Shown here: positions 10,863-22,100 of the stretch, one piece after another
Position numbering within the stretch: position 1 is the stretch's first letter
Layout: every line of letters begins with the position of its first letter
Source of the DNA: Henningerozyma blattae CBS 6284
Taxonomy: Eukaryota; Ascomycota; Saccharomycetes; Saccharomycetales; Saccharomycetaceae
Length of the DNA stretch: 64,000 nucleotides
Direction of reading: 5' to 3'
Assembly (NCBI RefSeq): GCF_000315915.1
Contig: NC_020186.1
Location: 1,302,001-1,366,000 of the forward strand
The notes under the pieces: generated by a model
Database searches by the model: none
What the model saw: the letters and a program-made list of their open reading frames with translations, nothing else
What the model was told of the DNA's origin: nothing
Made by a program: the position numbers and the translations under genes

Positions 10863-11036
10863 ATCACGTGCACACAGATTCCATTCTCTTAAAAAACAAA
10901 AGAATTGCAAGTATCTGTAATGGTTAATAAGCTCAATACATTGAAAGACTAAAATTCTAAATGGAAAAAATGAAGAGAATATGTTGTTTATAGTAAATAT
11001 CCGTTATTTTAATTACCTGGGAATTAGTATCACGTG
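10863..11036 (+). promoter_or_regulatory. Pair of Cbf1-type ATCACGTG sites upstream of SEC14
   Basis: Identical octamers at 10863-10870 and 11029-11036. A third copy lies beyond SEC14 at 13458-13465, in the BUD2 promoter region. They fit the Cbf1 consensus RTCACRTG. They are 0.9-1.1 kb from the SEC14 ATG, so which transcript they serve is uncertain. Confidence 0.4.
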
Positions 11037-11379
11037 CCAACACAAAAAATTAATGACGCCGGAAAAACACCGCGAAGACAAGATCGCAGTGGCAGTGCTG
11101 CTTAATTTGGAAACAGCCCACAGAAATATACGCAGAAAATGAGAGGCTGTTTTTCCGTCGGGTGCATAAGTTCAATAGATTTTTTTTGTTTTCCGATGAT
11201 GAAAAATTTCTTGTTCCGCATCGACAGAGTTTTCCATACTGTATGCAGTTATTATTATTCTTATTATTGTTAAATTGTTATCTTTGGATAGTTAACATGT
11301 TTTGTTTGTCGTTGCGAATTGTCGGTAGTGATCAAATAATTAAACACTAAAACAACTAATTAGCCAACTAAACCTATTG

Positions 11380-11647
11380 AGGTTGAATGAGTGAACGAAT
11401 GATTGATTCAATGATTGATTGACTGATCAAATAATCAATCGATCAACTAAATTATCGAATATAATGCTAACGAAAACCTCATCTTGAATGCTTTTAATTG
11501 TTAATTAATAACACTTGTAAATTTGATTTGAAAATTTGATTTGAAAATTTGATTTTCAATTATTTTTCGTTTTTAGTATATTTTATTTACTTATTTTCTT
11601 TTTTTTTCTTTTTTTATTTTTATTTTTATTTTTATTTTTATTTTTAT
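11380..11647. repeat. Short simple repeats upstream of SEC14
   Basis: Three adjoining simple-sequence blocks: TGAA/TGAT quasi-tetranucleotides (about 11380-11450), three copies of an AAATTTGATTTGA-like 13-mer (about 11518-11556), and a (TTTTTA)n hexamer tract (about 11614-11647). Confidence 0.75.
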
Positions 11648-11925
11648 ACCAATTCCATTTTTTCGTATTTTTCTCATATGTTCTAGTTATTTTTAAATTT
11701 CGAATTTTTTTCAAATTAGTTTAATTTTCATTCTAAAGCAATAATAGTAGCATTTCATTACGACAAGTGAAAAAGTAACCAAGGCCTACTATCTATACTT
11801 CAAGAAATTGTGTGATACCACTATTATACGGTCATTCTAGAAGAAAAAAAAATAACAAATTTATACATATATACACATATAAATATCAACTACCAGATTC
11901 ATCACGACACGTTACCTATTTAAAG

Positions 11926-12939
11926 ATGTCTACAAAATCCACCAAATCAGCAAGCGCTTCTTCAGCTGTCCAATCCAGTTCTGCTTCGATCACGAACAAA
12001 TCAATTAAATCTTCCAAATCCACCAGTTCAAATCTACAAGAGAAAGAATTCTTAGAATCTTACCCACAAACTTGTAAACCCGGTGATACTCCAGGTTCTC
12101 CAGGTAATACCACCGATGCTCAATTGAAAACATTGAAAGAATTTAGATCTATTTTGAAAAAGAAAGGTTACACTGAAAGATTAGATGATGCCACTCTATT
12201 AAGATTCCTAAGAGCAAGAAAGTTTGATTTAGCCTTGGCTGAAAAAATGTTTGTTGATTGTGAAAATTGGAGAAAGGAATTCGGTACTAATACTATACTA
12301 GAAGATTTCCATTATGATGAAAAACCAATTGTAGCTAAATATTATCCACAATATTACCATAAAACTGATAAAGATGGTAGACCTTGTTATTTCGAAGAAT
12401 TAGGTATGGTCAATTTACCAGATATGTTAAAGATCACTACCCAAGAAAGAATGTTAAAAAACTTGGTTTGGGAATATGAAGCTTTTGTCAAATATAGATT
12501 ACCAGCTTCTTCAAGAGCAGTCGGTTATTTGGTCGAAACCTCTTGTACAATTATGGATTTAAAGGGTATTTCCATCTCAAGTGCTTACAATGTTATCTCT
12601 TACGTTAAAGAAGCATCTATCATTGGTCAAAATTATTATCCTGAAAGAATGGGTAAATTTTATTTAATTAATGCTCCATTTGGATTCTCTACTGCCTTTA
12701 AATTATTTAAGCCATTCTTAGATCCTGTCACTGTCTCCAAAATTTTCATTCTAAGTTCATCATACAAGAAAGAATTATTAAAACAAATCCCAGAAGAAAA
12801 CTTACCAAAGAAATTTGGTGGGAAATCTGAAGTTTTAGAAGCTGACGGTGGATTATATTTATCTGATGTGGGTCCATGGAGAGATGCTAAATACATTGGT
12901 CCAGAGGGTGAAGCTCCACATGCATTTTCTTTAAAATAA
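11926..12939 (+). CDS. SEC14: Sec14-type phosphatidylinositol/phosphatidylcholine transfer protein
   Basis: 337 residues from ATG 11926; the frame is open 38 codons further upstream, but 11926 (AAAGATGTC) is the better start. The CRAL-TRIO N and lipid-binding domains run from about residue 40 to the end. Diagnostic sequences are [78 protein letters not shown] and [19 protein letters not shown]. Several match S. cerevisiae Sec14 better than its paralogue YKL091C ([25 protein letters not shown]). Sec14 couples phosphatidylcholine and phosphoinositide metabolism for Golgi secretion. There is a Ser/Lys-rich N-terminal extension of about 33 residues. S. cerevisiae SEC14 has a short intron near its start; I find no 5' splice site plus TACTAAC here. 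Position between MIF2 and BUD2 corresponds to YKL091C, so this is the single equivalent of both paralogues. Confidence 0.94.
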   Translation: MSTKSTKSASASSAVQSSSASITNKSIKSSKSTSSNLQEKEFLESYPQTCKPGDTPGSPGNTTDAQLKTLKEFRSILKKKGYTERLDDATLLRFLRARKFDLALAEKMFVDCENWRKEFGTNTILEDFHYDEKPIVAKYYPQYYHKTDKDGRPCYFEELGMVNLPDMLKITTQERMLKNLVWEYEAFVKYRLPASSRAVGYLVETSCTIMDLKGISISSAYNVISYVKEASIIGQNYYPERMGKFYLINAPFGFSTAFKLFKPFLDPVTVSKIFILSSSYKKELLKQIPEENLPKKFGGKSEVLEADGGLYLSDVGPWRDAKYIGPEGEAPHAFSLK

Positions 12940-13043
12940 TCTTATAAAATTCACAATAAAACAATATAATCAACGAATCCATACATACACTACTCCTATT
13001 TTTTTTTGTACTAATCCATTTCCCTTTTTATCGATACTAAAAT

Positions 13044-13204
13044 ATACTACATTATACTATATTATATTATACTATACTATACTATACTATATTATACTAT
13101 ACTATATTATACTATACTATACTATATTATACTATACTATATTATACTATACTATACTATATTATACTATATTATACTATATTATACTATACTATATTAT
13201 TCTA
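13044..13204. repeat. Pentanucleotide satellite, TATAC/TATAT units
   Basis: Roughly 32 consecutive five-base units alternating irregularly between TATAC and TATAT, starting about 105 bases after the SEC14 stop codon. It is strictly five-periodic and noncoding. Confidence 0.9.
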
Positions 13205-13457
13205 TTTTAACTCATCATATATATATATAAAACACAAATTAAAATGAACTCAATCCATTGAAAAAACATACATCCATCAAATTAATTCGATATTATTTTT
13301 TTATACAACTCACCTTCATTGTAAGTTTTGTAATCATTATTTTATACATATATCTATCTCTAACTATATATATATATATATATCATCTTTAAGACTTCAT
13401 CACTTTGGCTTGCAAAGAATTATATGCATATAATACAAAATACTTTCCCATGTGAAC

Positions 13458-13465
13458 ATCACGTG
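13458..13465 (+). promoter_or_regulatory. Cbf1-type ATCACGTG
   Basis: Matches RTCACRTG; 375 bases upstream of the BUD2 start. It is a motif match only. Confidence 0.4.
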
Positions 13466-13839
13466 CTGTTATTTTTTCGGCGTTTCTTTTTGATTTGATT
13501 TTAAATTAAAATTTATTTCGGCATTCGATTAACTTTACGTGTTTGTCATCCAGGATTAGTGGGCCATTGTTTAGATTCTCTAAATTAAGAATTGCCTTTT
13601 TAGCCGTTTATTTTTTAAACGATTATTAAATAGTAAATTTTATAAAAAAAACAAATAAATTAACACAAGTAAATAGCGAAGACACTTTGGGTGGATTGGC
13701 AATTTATTTATTACATATTGAGTAAAATACCACATATGTATCGATTGACTTATTTCATGGACCTTTGAACTTTAGCTGCTTTTTTTATTTTTTTGGGGAG
13801 AAAAAAAGATAACACTAGAAATAATTACAATAAAACTTT

Positions 13840-16800
13840 GTGATGCCTTCGTCATATAATAATACCAATATTCACAATACAAACAAAATTAATACCACTG
13901 TTAATAAAAATACCAATTTATCACCAATCACTAAACGTCCTACAAATGTTTCTAACAGCACCGATTCTACTACGAGCTCTTCCACTCTAAATGACAATAT
14001 AACCAAAAAGAAGCTAGGAAAACAAAGTTCTCCAATTTCAACACTTCCAAATACACATATTAATACCCATGCTTCCAATTCTAATTCAACTACAACTATT
14101 TCTAATAATGATGATTCAATAGTTACTGCAAATGCGTTTATTGACTATATTAAATCCTCAAATGGTTTATTTCATGATTACTTACAGTGGTCATCTGACT
14201 TTATTGAGCCATACTCTATTGTGAATAATACGACAAACTCCAAGGTGAACAGCTGGAAAACTGATTATATTACAATAAATAAGTTTGGTAATTTATCAAT
14301 AGTAAAAGGCTCTAAAAGTTCAAATTCAAGCATTAATTCAAATTCAAATAATAAAGGATTTCAATTACAAAATTGTAAATTAAAGTTAATTCAAGATATA
14401 ACAAATAATAATGACTATTCAATAATCCAAATAACTTTCCCACATAATAATACCGATCCTAAACTAGATTCTAATTCAATTAATAAGATATCACATTTAT
14501 ATTTACATCAATCTAGTAGATTAAAATTTAAAAAAATATTATATACCTTACTTTGGTGGGCAAGCTTCAAAAACACCGGAATCTTTAATAAATTAAATTT
14601 AAATTCCCCATCGTTGAATAACAATACAATCAGTACTACAGATGAACATAATCTTCTAGTATGTCAGTTAAGAGTATATGGCCCATTACCAATAAACGAA
14701 TTAAATCGAACATCATCAAATCCAATTTCACTAATCAGGACGAATTCAAATTCATCGAATATAGCTTCAAACATACCAAATTTATCTTCAAATTTACCAA
14801 TACCAAAATTCCTTTATAATAATCAAAATTCAAATACTGAAAATAATGAAAAATTAACTAGTTCAATAAGAGAAGGCTGGTTCAATGCAATGGGGGTTTT
14901 AAAGGATAATGGACAACTGGATTTAATTTCTCAAACAGATGGTTCAATTATTTATACTCTAAACATTTCAAAATTGCTTAGATCAGAAATTCGTATTTTG
15001 GATAAATCATTATTGAAAAGTGATAAATTTTTATTTCTTGGAATTTTAAAAAAATTAAGACAAAATTTGGGTTTAAATATTGGCCATTCAAGCCATACCG
15101 ATTTGTTTATAAAAAGACCATCACTTTCCAATACAAATCCAATCTCAAAATCCAACTCTAATATAAATGTTCCAAATTCTTCAATATCGGGCTGCAACCC
15201 ATCTATCACGATATCAGACCACCGACCCTCCACATCTCCCAAAACTAATAGTGATTATATTTCAAATCAACGTTTAATTCTTAATTTCCCATTAAGAGTC
15301 GATTTAGAGGATTGGTTTGTTGCATTAAACGCTTTAGCCATTGAAACTACATTATCTTTAAAGGGTTCAGATAATTCTAATAAATTAAGAATTTCAAATA
15401 AATTCAAGTTAACTATTTTAGAAGCTGATTTATCACCTGATATCATTCAAACTGACATTAGCAAGACAGACCCTTATATGATTACTCACCCACTCTCACA
15501 TTCTTTTTCAGATTTTACTTCGATTCAAAAAGAACGCCAAAATAATATCACTTCAGTTCAAAAACATTCAATTGATGCTCCTCAGGTAAAAATTAATACA
15601 GCACAAAAGAGACCAACTAGCGCATCATTTAACAGCACAAGCTTTAACACAACTCATAACACAAATTTCAACGCAACTCATAACACAAGCTTCAATACAA
15701 CCAATATGACTTCCTTTAATGATAATACACACGATTCACATGCTAAAGGCTCAACACTGCCGAAAAAGACTAGTACTTACAATTCCACATTAACTGAAAA
15801 ACCAAAACACACATTAATTCACAATAAAACTAACACAGATCCTTCAAAAACTACCCATACCACCGATATACCTATCAATTTATCGGACAGTAAAAAACCA
15901 GCACCTGAAAACTCAGCATTAAATACAATTATAGATATTGAAACTACCAATAGATATGCAAAATCCAACTCTGGTTCATCCAATTCTACTATAATGAGCG
16001 GCCCAGTACCCAATAAATTATTACCACCAACCACTACTTTGACAAACCCAACTACAAATATCACTACCTCAATTCTTACAATAACATCTACAAATTCAAC
16101 AGTATCGTCATCAGCATCAATATCTTCTGAAGATACAGATTCTTCTTCGGAAAATTATGTAGCTGCTTTAAGTGATATTACCCCTATGTTAACTTCTAAT
16201 TATCTCACACCCCGTGATACAAATACCCCTCGTAGTGCCATATCTTCTTCGAACGATATTACCCCAGATTCTACCACTGCTTCTGGGGGCAGCGTAACAT
16301 TACTAACAGGTACAGAGATAAATACAAATTCAAATTTAAATACCAATACTACAACTCCAACTATTATATCTACTCCAGATACAATTATTACCCCCTCTCC
16401 TCTTACTAATCCAACATCTAATGCAGCCTCCTTATCCAATAATGCAACAAAACTATCAAATGGTATCACTTCCATGGCAAATGTAACTATATCCACCAAT
16501 ACCGCTATCCCATTAGCTGCTACATTAACTCCAAATATTCCAACAGATCTAGACACTACTACAGATAACAAAACGCCAAATTGTTCAAACAACGTTTCAA
16601 GAATCACTACAAATTATATGTCTATTAGTAGCGATCCAACAACTCCCATGAAAACATCAACCAATACAACATTTGATATGATTACACCATCCCAATCATT
16701 TACTACCGAAACTGCTTCAATATATCTAAGCATATCCATGTGGGATCACATATGGGCAAAAACTCCAGCTATAGAAAGTAATCCAAAACCATTTTGGAGG

Positions 16801-18930
16801 GAAGAATTTGAGTTTAGTGAACTTCTTCCAATTGACAATTTGTTAATTGAATTGTGGGAAACTTATCCACTATCGACACCTATTACAAGTACTCCGAATT
16901 CATCGCCTCAAGTCAAGAAGAAAAGAAAAGAAAAATTATTGGGTTATCTTTCACTAAATCAAGATATCATTAATAATTTGAGTAAAGATTGCAATTTAAT
17001 TAGGTTACCAATTTTGTCAGTATCTGATAAAACATCAAATATTGGTACTTTATGCTTAAAGGTTGATTTAAATTTAAATTTTATTCTTCCTTATGCTAAC
17101 TTTGTCAAGTTAGAGAAATGTTTGAAAACCCTTCCTTTAGAAAACCTAGCTAATTTAATTTATAATCACGATTTTAAGGAGAACTTCAAAATTAATGACA
17201 CTTCAAAAATTTTACTAGATGTTTTCCAGGTATTAAATAGGCAAAATTGCTGGTTTGAACAATTAATGGAAAAAGAACTCAGTGATGTTAATAATAGCAT
17301 TAATAAAATTAAGAATAGCTCTGCTACTACTTCAGTCAAGGGTATTTCAAACTCTACGAGCAATATCTATAATACTTTATTTCGAGGCAATTCTGTTCTA
17401 ACGAAATCTTTAGAAAAATATTTCTTCAGAGTTGGTACAGAATATTTGGATAAATCTGTAGGTAGCACATTACGAAAAATAATTTCCCAAAATAAATCCT
17501 GTGAGATTGATAAACAAAGATACGATTCAAATCTTTCACCAGAAGAGAAGGAAAAAACTTTTGATAGAAATAAAAAACACCTAATGTATTACATTAAAGA
17601 TATATGGAAAAATATTTACAATACAAGTAATGATTTACCAATAGAAATAAAGATTCAACTAACGGCATTAAGGAAGAAATTAGAGCTACTATGTATTCCA
17701 GATTCTAAACAAGAAAATAAGCCTAATGTAATCCATCCCACAATTTTGAATTGCATTTCAAGCATTTTAATCTTGAGGTTTTTTTGTCCTGTTATTTTAA
17801 ATCCTAAATTATTTGATTTCGTTGAAAATCATCTAACTGACAGACCGAGAAGAACTTTAACCTTAATTAGCAAACTTTTACTTAATCTTTCAAACCAAAC
17901 TACCTTTGGAAATAAAGAGCCTTGGCTGATCTGTATGAATGAATTTATTAATGACCATAAAGACGAATTTATTGACTATGTTGAAAAAATTACAGAGAAA
18001 AAATTAGATTTTACTCCTAAAAAACTAAAACTATACAGCATTAAGGGTAGACAAAAACTTGAACTGAATTATGAAATTATCCACAATTTACCATCAATTC
18101 CATTTTTAATTGACAGGTGCTCAAGGGAGACCGAGCTAGTCCATTTAATATATTCCTTTCATAAGAGCCAAAATATTAATAACGATGGTGTCGAAGAAAA
18201 AACTGCAATAAATAAAGATATCATCAACCAGAATACTATTGAGGGTCTAAAAGTAAAGTCCCCATCCAGCTCAACCAGTTCAATACTCAAGACTATCATG
18301 GGTGAACAGCCTGATAACGATTCTAACCCTAAAAATCCTAAAATTGGGACTTTAGCGTTTGAAAAACTAACAGAAAATAACATCGAAGTTTTCGGTGATG
18401 AAATGATGCTTCTTTTACAGGATGATACTACTCCTCCAGACTCTCAATTTGAATATAAAAATATATCTCCTCAAGAAAGTATTGATAAAATGAAACATTT
18501 TGAAATAGAATCTACTTTATTATACACTAGGATTAAAAAATTGGTTTATACACTCTCAGACTATGAATACCCGGATGATAACCTACTTTCTGTTGATCTA
18601 TATTTGAATAAAATTGTTGAATCATTATACTTTACAGAAAAGAGACGTATTTTAATAAACTTTAATGACCCGAGATTTATCCAAGTAGAAGGAGCGAGAA
18701 AGATTTTTGCAGAACGAAATCAACCATCTAAACTTCTAGAATCTACCCCCATAGCATTTCTACGGAATTCAAAACACTCAAAATCTTCCCAGAATAAATC
18801 AACACCTCAATCAGCCAATTCTAAATCCACAAAACAATCAAGACTCTCTAAACTTCTTCTTCTAGGGATCTCTGAGGAGAAACCATTAACTAATAACAAA
18901 ATCTCCAGATTTTTCAGAGGCAATAAATAA
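13840..18930 (+). CDS. BUD2: Bud2, GTPase-activating protein for Rsr1/Bud1
   Basis: 1696 residues against 1104 in S. cerevisiae. Order: disordered Asn/Ser/Thr-rich N-terminus; a PH-like region (about 100-520, KLRISNKFKLTILEADLSPD at its end); a C2 domain; a RasGAP domain (about 1130-1410). The likely arginine finger is R1182 in TLFRGNSVLTKSLEKYF. The family block RFFCPVILNPKLFDF lies near 1310, and SKLLLNLSNQTTFGNKEPW follows. The C-terminus is Lys/Ser-rich. The C2 domain is split: its first strands (about 518-534) are separated from its continuation (SIYLSISMWDHIWAKTPAI, about 960) by some 420 Thr/Ser/Asn/Pro-rich residues. Bud2 recycles Rsr1 at the bud site and directs bud-site selection. 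In S. cerevisiae BUD2 is YKL092C, next to the YKL091C Sec14 homologue. Confidence 0.92.
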   Translation: MMPSSYNNTNIHNTNKINTTVNKNTNLSPITKRPTNVSNSTDSTTSSSTLNDNITKKKLGKQSSPISTLPNTHINTHASNSNSTTTISNNDDSIVTANAFIDYIKSSNGLFHDYLQWSSDFIEPYSIVNNTTNSKVNSWKTDYITINKFGNLSIVKGSKSSNSSINSNSNNKGFQLQNCKLKLIQDITNNNDYSIIQITFPHNNTDPKLDSNSINKISHLYLHQSSRLKFKKILYTLLWWASFKNTGIFNKLNLNSPSLNNNTISTTDEHNLLVCQLRVYGPLPINELNRTSSNPISLIRTNSNSSNIASNIPNLSSNLPIPKFLYNNQNSNTENNEKLTSSIREGWFNAMGVLKDNGQLDLISQTDGSIIYTLNISKLLRSEIRILDKSLLKSDKFLFLGILKKLRQNLGLNIGHSSHTDLFIKRPSLSNTNPISKSNSNINVPNSSISGCNPSITISDHRPSTSPKTNSDYISNQRLILNFPLRVDLEDWFVALNALAIETTLSLKGSDNSNKLRISNKFKLTILEADLSPDIIQTDISKTDPYMITHPLSHSFSDFTSIQKERQNNITSVQKHSIDAPQVKINTAQKRPTSASFNSTSFNTTHNTNFNATHNTSFNTTNMTSFNDNTHDSHAKGSTLPKKTSTYNSTLTEKPKHTLIHNKTNTDPSKTTHTTDIPINLSDSKKPAPENSALNTIIDIETTNRYAKSNSGSSNSTIMSGPVPNKLLPPTTTLTNPTTNITTSILTITSTNSTVSSSASISSEDTDSSSENYVAALSDITPMLTSNYLTPRDTNTPRSAISSSNDITPDSTTASGGSVTLLTGTEINTNSNLNTNTTTPTIISTPDTIITPSPLTNPTSNAASLSNNATKLSNGITSMANVTISTNTAIPLAATLTPNIPTDLDTTTDNKTPNCSNNVSRITTNYMSISSDPTTPMKTSTNTTFDMITPSQSFTTETASIYLSISMWDHIWAKTPAIESNPKPFWREEFEFSELLPIDNLLIELWETYPLSTPITSTPNSSPQVKKKRKEKLLGYLSLNQDIINNLSKDCNLIRLPILSVSDKTSNIGTLCLKVDLNLNFILPYANFVKLEKCLKTLPLENLANLIYNHDFKENFKINDTSKILLDVFQVLNRQNCWFEQLMEKELSDVNNSINKIKNSSATTSVKGISNSTSNIYNTLFRGNSVLTKSLEKYFFRVGTEYLDKSVGSTLRKIISQNKSCEIDKQRYDSNLSPEEKEKTFDRNKKHLMYYIKDIWKNIYNTSNDLPIEIKIQLTALRKKLELLCIPDSKQENKPNVIHPTILNCISSILILRFFCPVILNPKLFDFVENHLTDRPRRTLTLISKLLLNLSNQTTFGNKEPWLICMNEFINDHKDEFIDYVEKITEKKLDFTPKKLKLYSIKGRQKLELNYEIIHNLPSIPFLIDRCSRETELVHLIYSFHKSQNINNDGVEEKTAINKDIINQNTIEGLKVKSPSSSTSSILKTIMGEQPDNDSNPKNPKIGTLAFEKLTENNIEVFGDEMMLLLQDDTTPPDSQFEYKNISPQESIDKMKHFEIESTLLYTRIKKLVYTLSDYEYPDDNLLSVDLYLNKIVESLYFTEKRRILINFNDPRFIQVEGARKIFAERNQPSKLLESTPIAFLRNSKHSKSSQNKSTPQSANSKSTKQSRLSKLLLLGISEEKPLTNNKISRFFRGNK

Positions 18931-19144
18931 TTCTTCGGACTTGACTTTTTGACTTCCATGTAATATTTTATATAAAAATTTAATGATACTTACTTTTATA
19001 AACATATTTCTTTTGAATAATTTGTTTTTCAATTCAATATATTAATACATATATTCAATATTAGACTTATATACCAATAATTCTGTCATTCTTAATTGAG
19101 TTCCTTTTTGCAAGTGTTATTTGTAAACTTTAATTAAGCGTTGG

Positions 19145-22100
19145 CTATATATTTAAGGAGCTAAAATTTTTATCTAGATTTTCAGTGCTGTATTCTTCAA
19201 AATTTCCATATTGCTGAAATTCAGGGACAGCATCATAATTTTCTAACTTTCTTGCTAAACTAGAATCGAAATTAGAGGCCAGATTCTTATCATAATTATT
19301 CTGAGTATTTTGCACCGTTGTATTTTTTTGATTTGAGACAGCAAAGTTAGGCAAATTCCAATAATTATTGTTTAGATAAGATGATAACTCGCTACTAGCT
19401 GCAAACGGATTATCAAAAGTCCCAGTATTTGAACCGAAAGCCATCATGCTTTGAGTATCAAATTCTTGGACGCTTGGTATTGCACTATCCAGCTGAGTTT
19501 GCCCCATATTAAATGGAAAACGGGTTTGACGTTGCCTATTTTGACGATTTCTTGTTAGTTGAACAGTACACAATTGTAAATTATCTAATGAACCTTCTAC
19601 TAAACAACCCTTTTGCCTAAAATGAATCAATAAATGATTCCAAAGAATATTTCTTGATAATGATCGCGGGTTACCAAGTACGACCAAACCATATTTAGCA
19701 CGGGTTAAACCAACATTCATACGTCTTGGATCGCTTAGGAAACCAATTGCCTGTTGCTCATTAGCACGAACACAAGATAAAATAATATAATCTTTTTCAC
19801 GACCCTGGAAAGCATCAACAGAAGCAACCTCAACATTAATGTATAAGTCTTTATCCAAAGTACCGTTCATTTGCATATATTGTAAAATATATGCTCGTTG
19901 GCCTTCATATGGAGTAATAACACCAATTTGTTCAGGCTTAACACCATCTTTGAAAAGTCTAGTGATAACACGTTCACAATTCATTGCTTCAATTCTATTC
20001 AAATAAGAGGTACCATTTGCTGATATTTCTTCTCTCCCATAATTGGCCCAAAACATCATTGGAACATCATGGATAGGCCAAGGAAAAGTACTAGTTGGAA
20101 CAGTTCTTTGGTCTAATGTTACACCATTTTGCAAACTACCTTCGTAAAACATATTACTAGGGAATTCACTTAAAAATGGATTCATACGATACTGGACCTC
20201 TAAACGAATAGGAACATGCCCTAGAGAGATTAATCTTTCAAATAAAGATTGCTTTAAACCAGCATCACCAGCCTTACGCTCTAAGATAACAGGACCTAGT
20301 TGTTGGTGATCACCAACGAGAATTACTTGTTTAGCACCCTTAACAATTGGAATTAAACATTCTGGTTCTGAGGCTTGAGTACTTTCATCAATCAGAACTG
20401 TTCTAAATTTTGTATCTAACCGCTTATCGCCTGCACCTACACAGGTACAACAAACTACATCTGCCTTTTTCAAAATTTCAGATTCAGTTTTTCTAACCAA
20501 TTTGACAAACTTTTTCGTATCATTTGCGGATAACTCACCTACTTCTTCTTTCAATCTCAATAGTTTTCGTAATTCGCCCTTTGACGATCTTGCGACTAAA
20601 TTATGTAAAGCTAAATCTGAAACGGAACTTTCAACATCTTCTCTACTTTTAGCTGTTAGTCTTACTACTTTTAATCCTAAATCACGCAATTTTGTGGCTA
20701 AATGATCGACAGCTACGTTAGATGGAGCACAAACTAAGATACGTTCCGAATGCAACTTTGATAAATGATAAATAATCGTTGCAGAAGTAACAGTTTTACC
20801 TGTACCAGGAGGACCTTGTATTAAAGATAATGGTTTTTGTAAAACATTTCTAACAGCATTTGTTTGAGAAGAATTCAATTGAGCAAATTTTGGAATTGAA
20901 AACTCTGATGGCATTGAAATATCAAATGCAATATCAACAACTTGATGCCCTAAAATCTTATAATAAAGGTAACCAGATATGGATTTTTTGTCAATAGCAA
21001 ATTTTTTTAAGGCATCCTGCATTCTATCATAAGAAGTTCCTTTCCAAATAAATTCAGCAGTGAAACCTGTACCTAAATGAGTTGGAGGAGGCTCTTTGTT
21101 TGGCTTTAGTTCTAATGTAAATTCATCTTGAAAACTATTTGGTAAACGCACAATATAACCTCTACCTTCCCATTCTGGGTATTGAACACCCGAGTATCTG
21201 ATAATCATTTCATCACCAACTGCTACTTTTAGCTCATTTGATTCAAAAGTAGATAATGCAAAAGAAACCAAGTGTCTATTATTTAAAGCTAATGACCAGG
21301 TTACAGAAATATGTTCTAATGCCTGCGATTCCTTTAATTGTTTATCATAATCAGCCTCTAATTTAATTAAAGGACCATATGATCTTTGATATTCATATGC
21401 ATCTTGATATCTCAATAAAACTGGAGGTATTTCTTCTTGTTGTTCAGGTAAATCAATATCATTAATAGTAGCATCTTTATTTGATCTCCATTTGGCCTCT
21501 AATTTTGAAATTTGAGAAGGAGTAATCAGTCTAGCATTTAATTTTTCTTCATCAGAAGGTTCTTCAGCAATCCAAGATAAAAATTGTCTGTTTTCAATCA
21601 ATGGCTGCCATTGATCAGTATCCCAATTTGCATTTTTTGTTTGTGCACAAGGTACACGACATAATAAAACAACAACTGCGTCACTTTTTGCAGAAACAAA
21701 ACCTAATATGAAGGCATTTCTACAACCACAATTGTAACATTCCAAAATGGTGTCTCCCAGATCTGATTCTGGATGTAATGATACTACATTATGATGTGAT
21801 AAAACCAAATGATTAACGATATGAGAACTGTTGGTACCATTTTTACCATTACAGAACCATTTTTTACAAGTGTTACATTTGATGACAGAGGCTGGTTTAT
21901 CAATCCCACAAAAGGCACAGGCATGATCAGATACATTCATCAGAGCATCTTCGTTAGCATTGACAACATTTGTTAAGTCCTTAAGATTAGTGCCATTTAA
22001 AGCGTCAAATTCCTCATCATTATAAATATCTCCCTCAGAATCGATATCATCTTCTTCTTCATCATCATTAGCAGCAACAGGAAGTTCAGATTCTGGGATG

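Larger units (their letters stand above)
9057..11925. other. Large intergenic region MIF2-SEC14
   Basis: About 2.9 kb, the longest gene-free stretch. It holds a Reb1-type CGGGTAA (9418-9424) upstream of MIF2, GATATA repeats near 9893-9912, a C-rich STRE-like patch (about 10711-10721) followed by a TATA-like GTATAAAT (about 10731), and two Cbf1-type ATCACGTG sites (10863, 11029). A comparatively GC-rich block spans about 11050-11165. TGAA/TGAT-type tetranucleotide repeats, a thrice-repeated AAATTTGATTTGA unit and a (TTTTTA)n tract follow. No frame above about 60 codons is convincing. CUE2, expected here from S. cerevisiae order, is not recognisable. Confidence 0.55.
12940..13839. other. SEC14-BUD2 intergenic region
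   Basis: About 900 bases between two same-strand genes. It contains a pentanucleotide satellite (13044-13204), TA-rich stretches near 13218-13229 and 13365-13383, and an ATCACGTG site (13458-13465). The rest is presumed BUD2 promoter. No RNA gene is seen. Confidence 0.6.

Noticed and set aside
11029..11215. Possible point centromere: ATCACGTG (CDEI-like) followed by GTTTTCCGATGATGAAAAA (CDEIII-like)
   Set aside because: The spacing is about 150 bases, the sequence between them is one of the more GC-rich parts of the region instead of an AT-rich CDEII, and the bases after TTTCCGA do not fit the CDEIII consensus.
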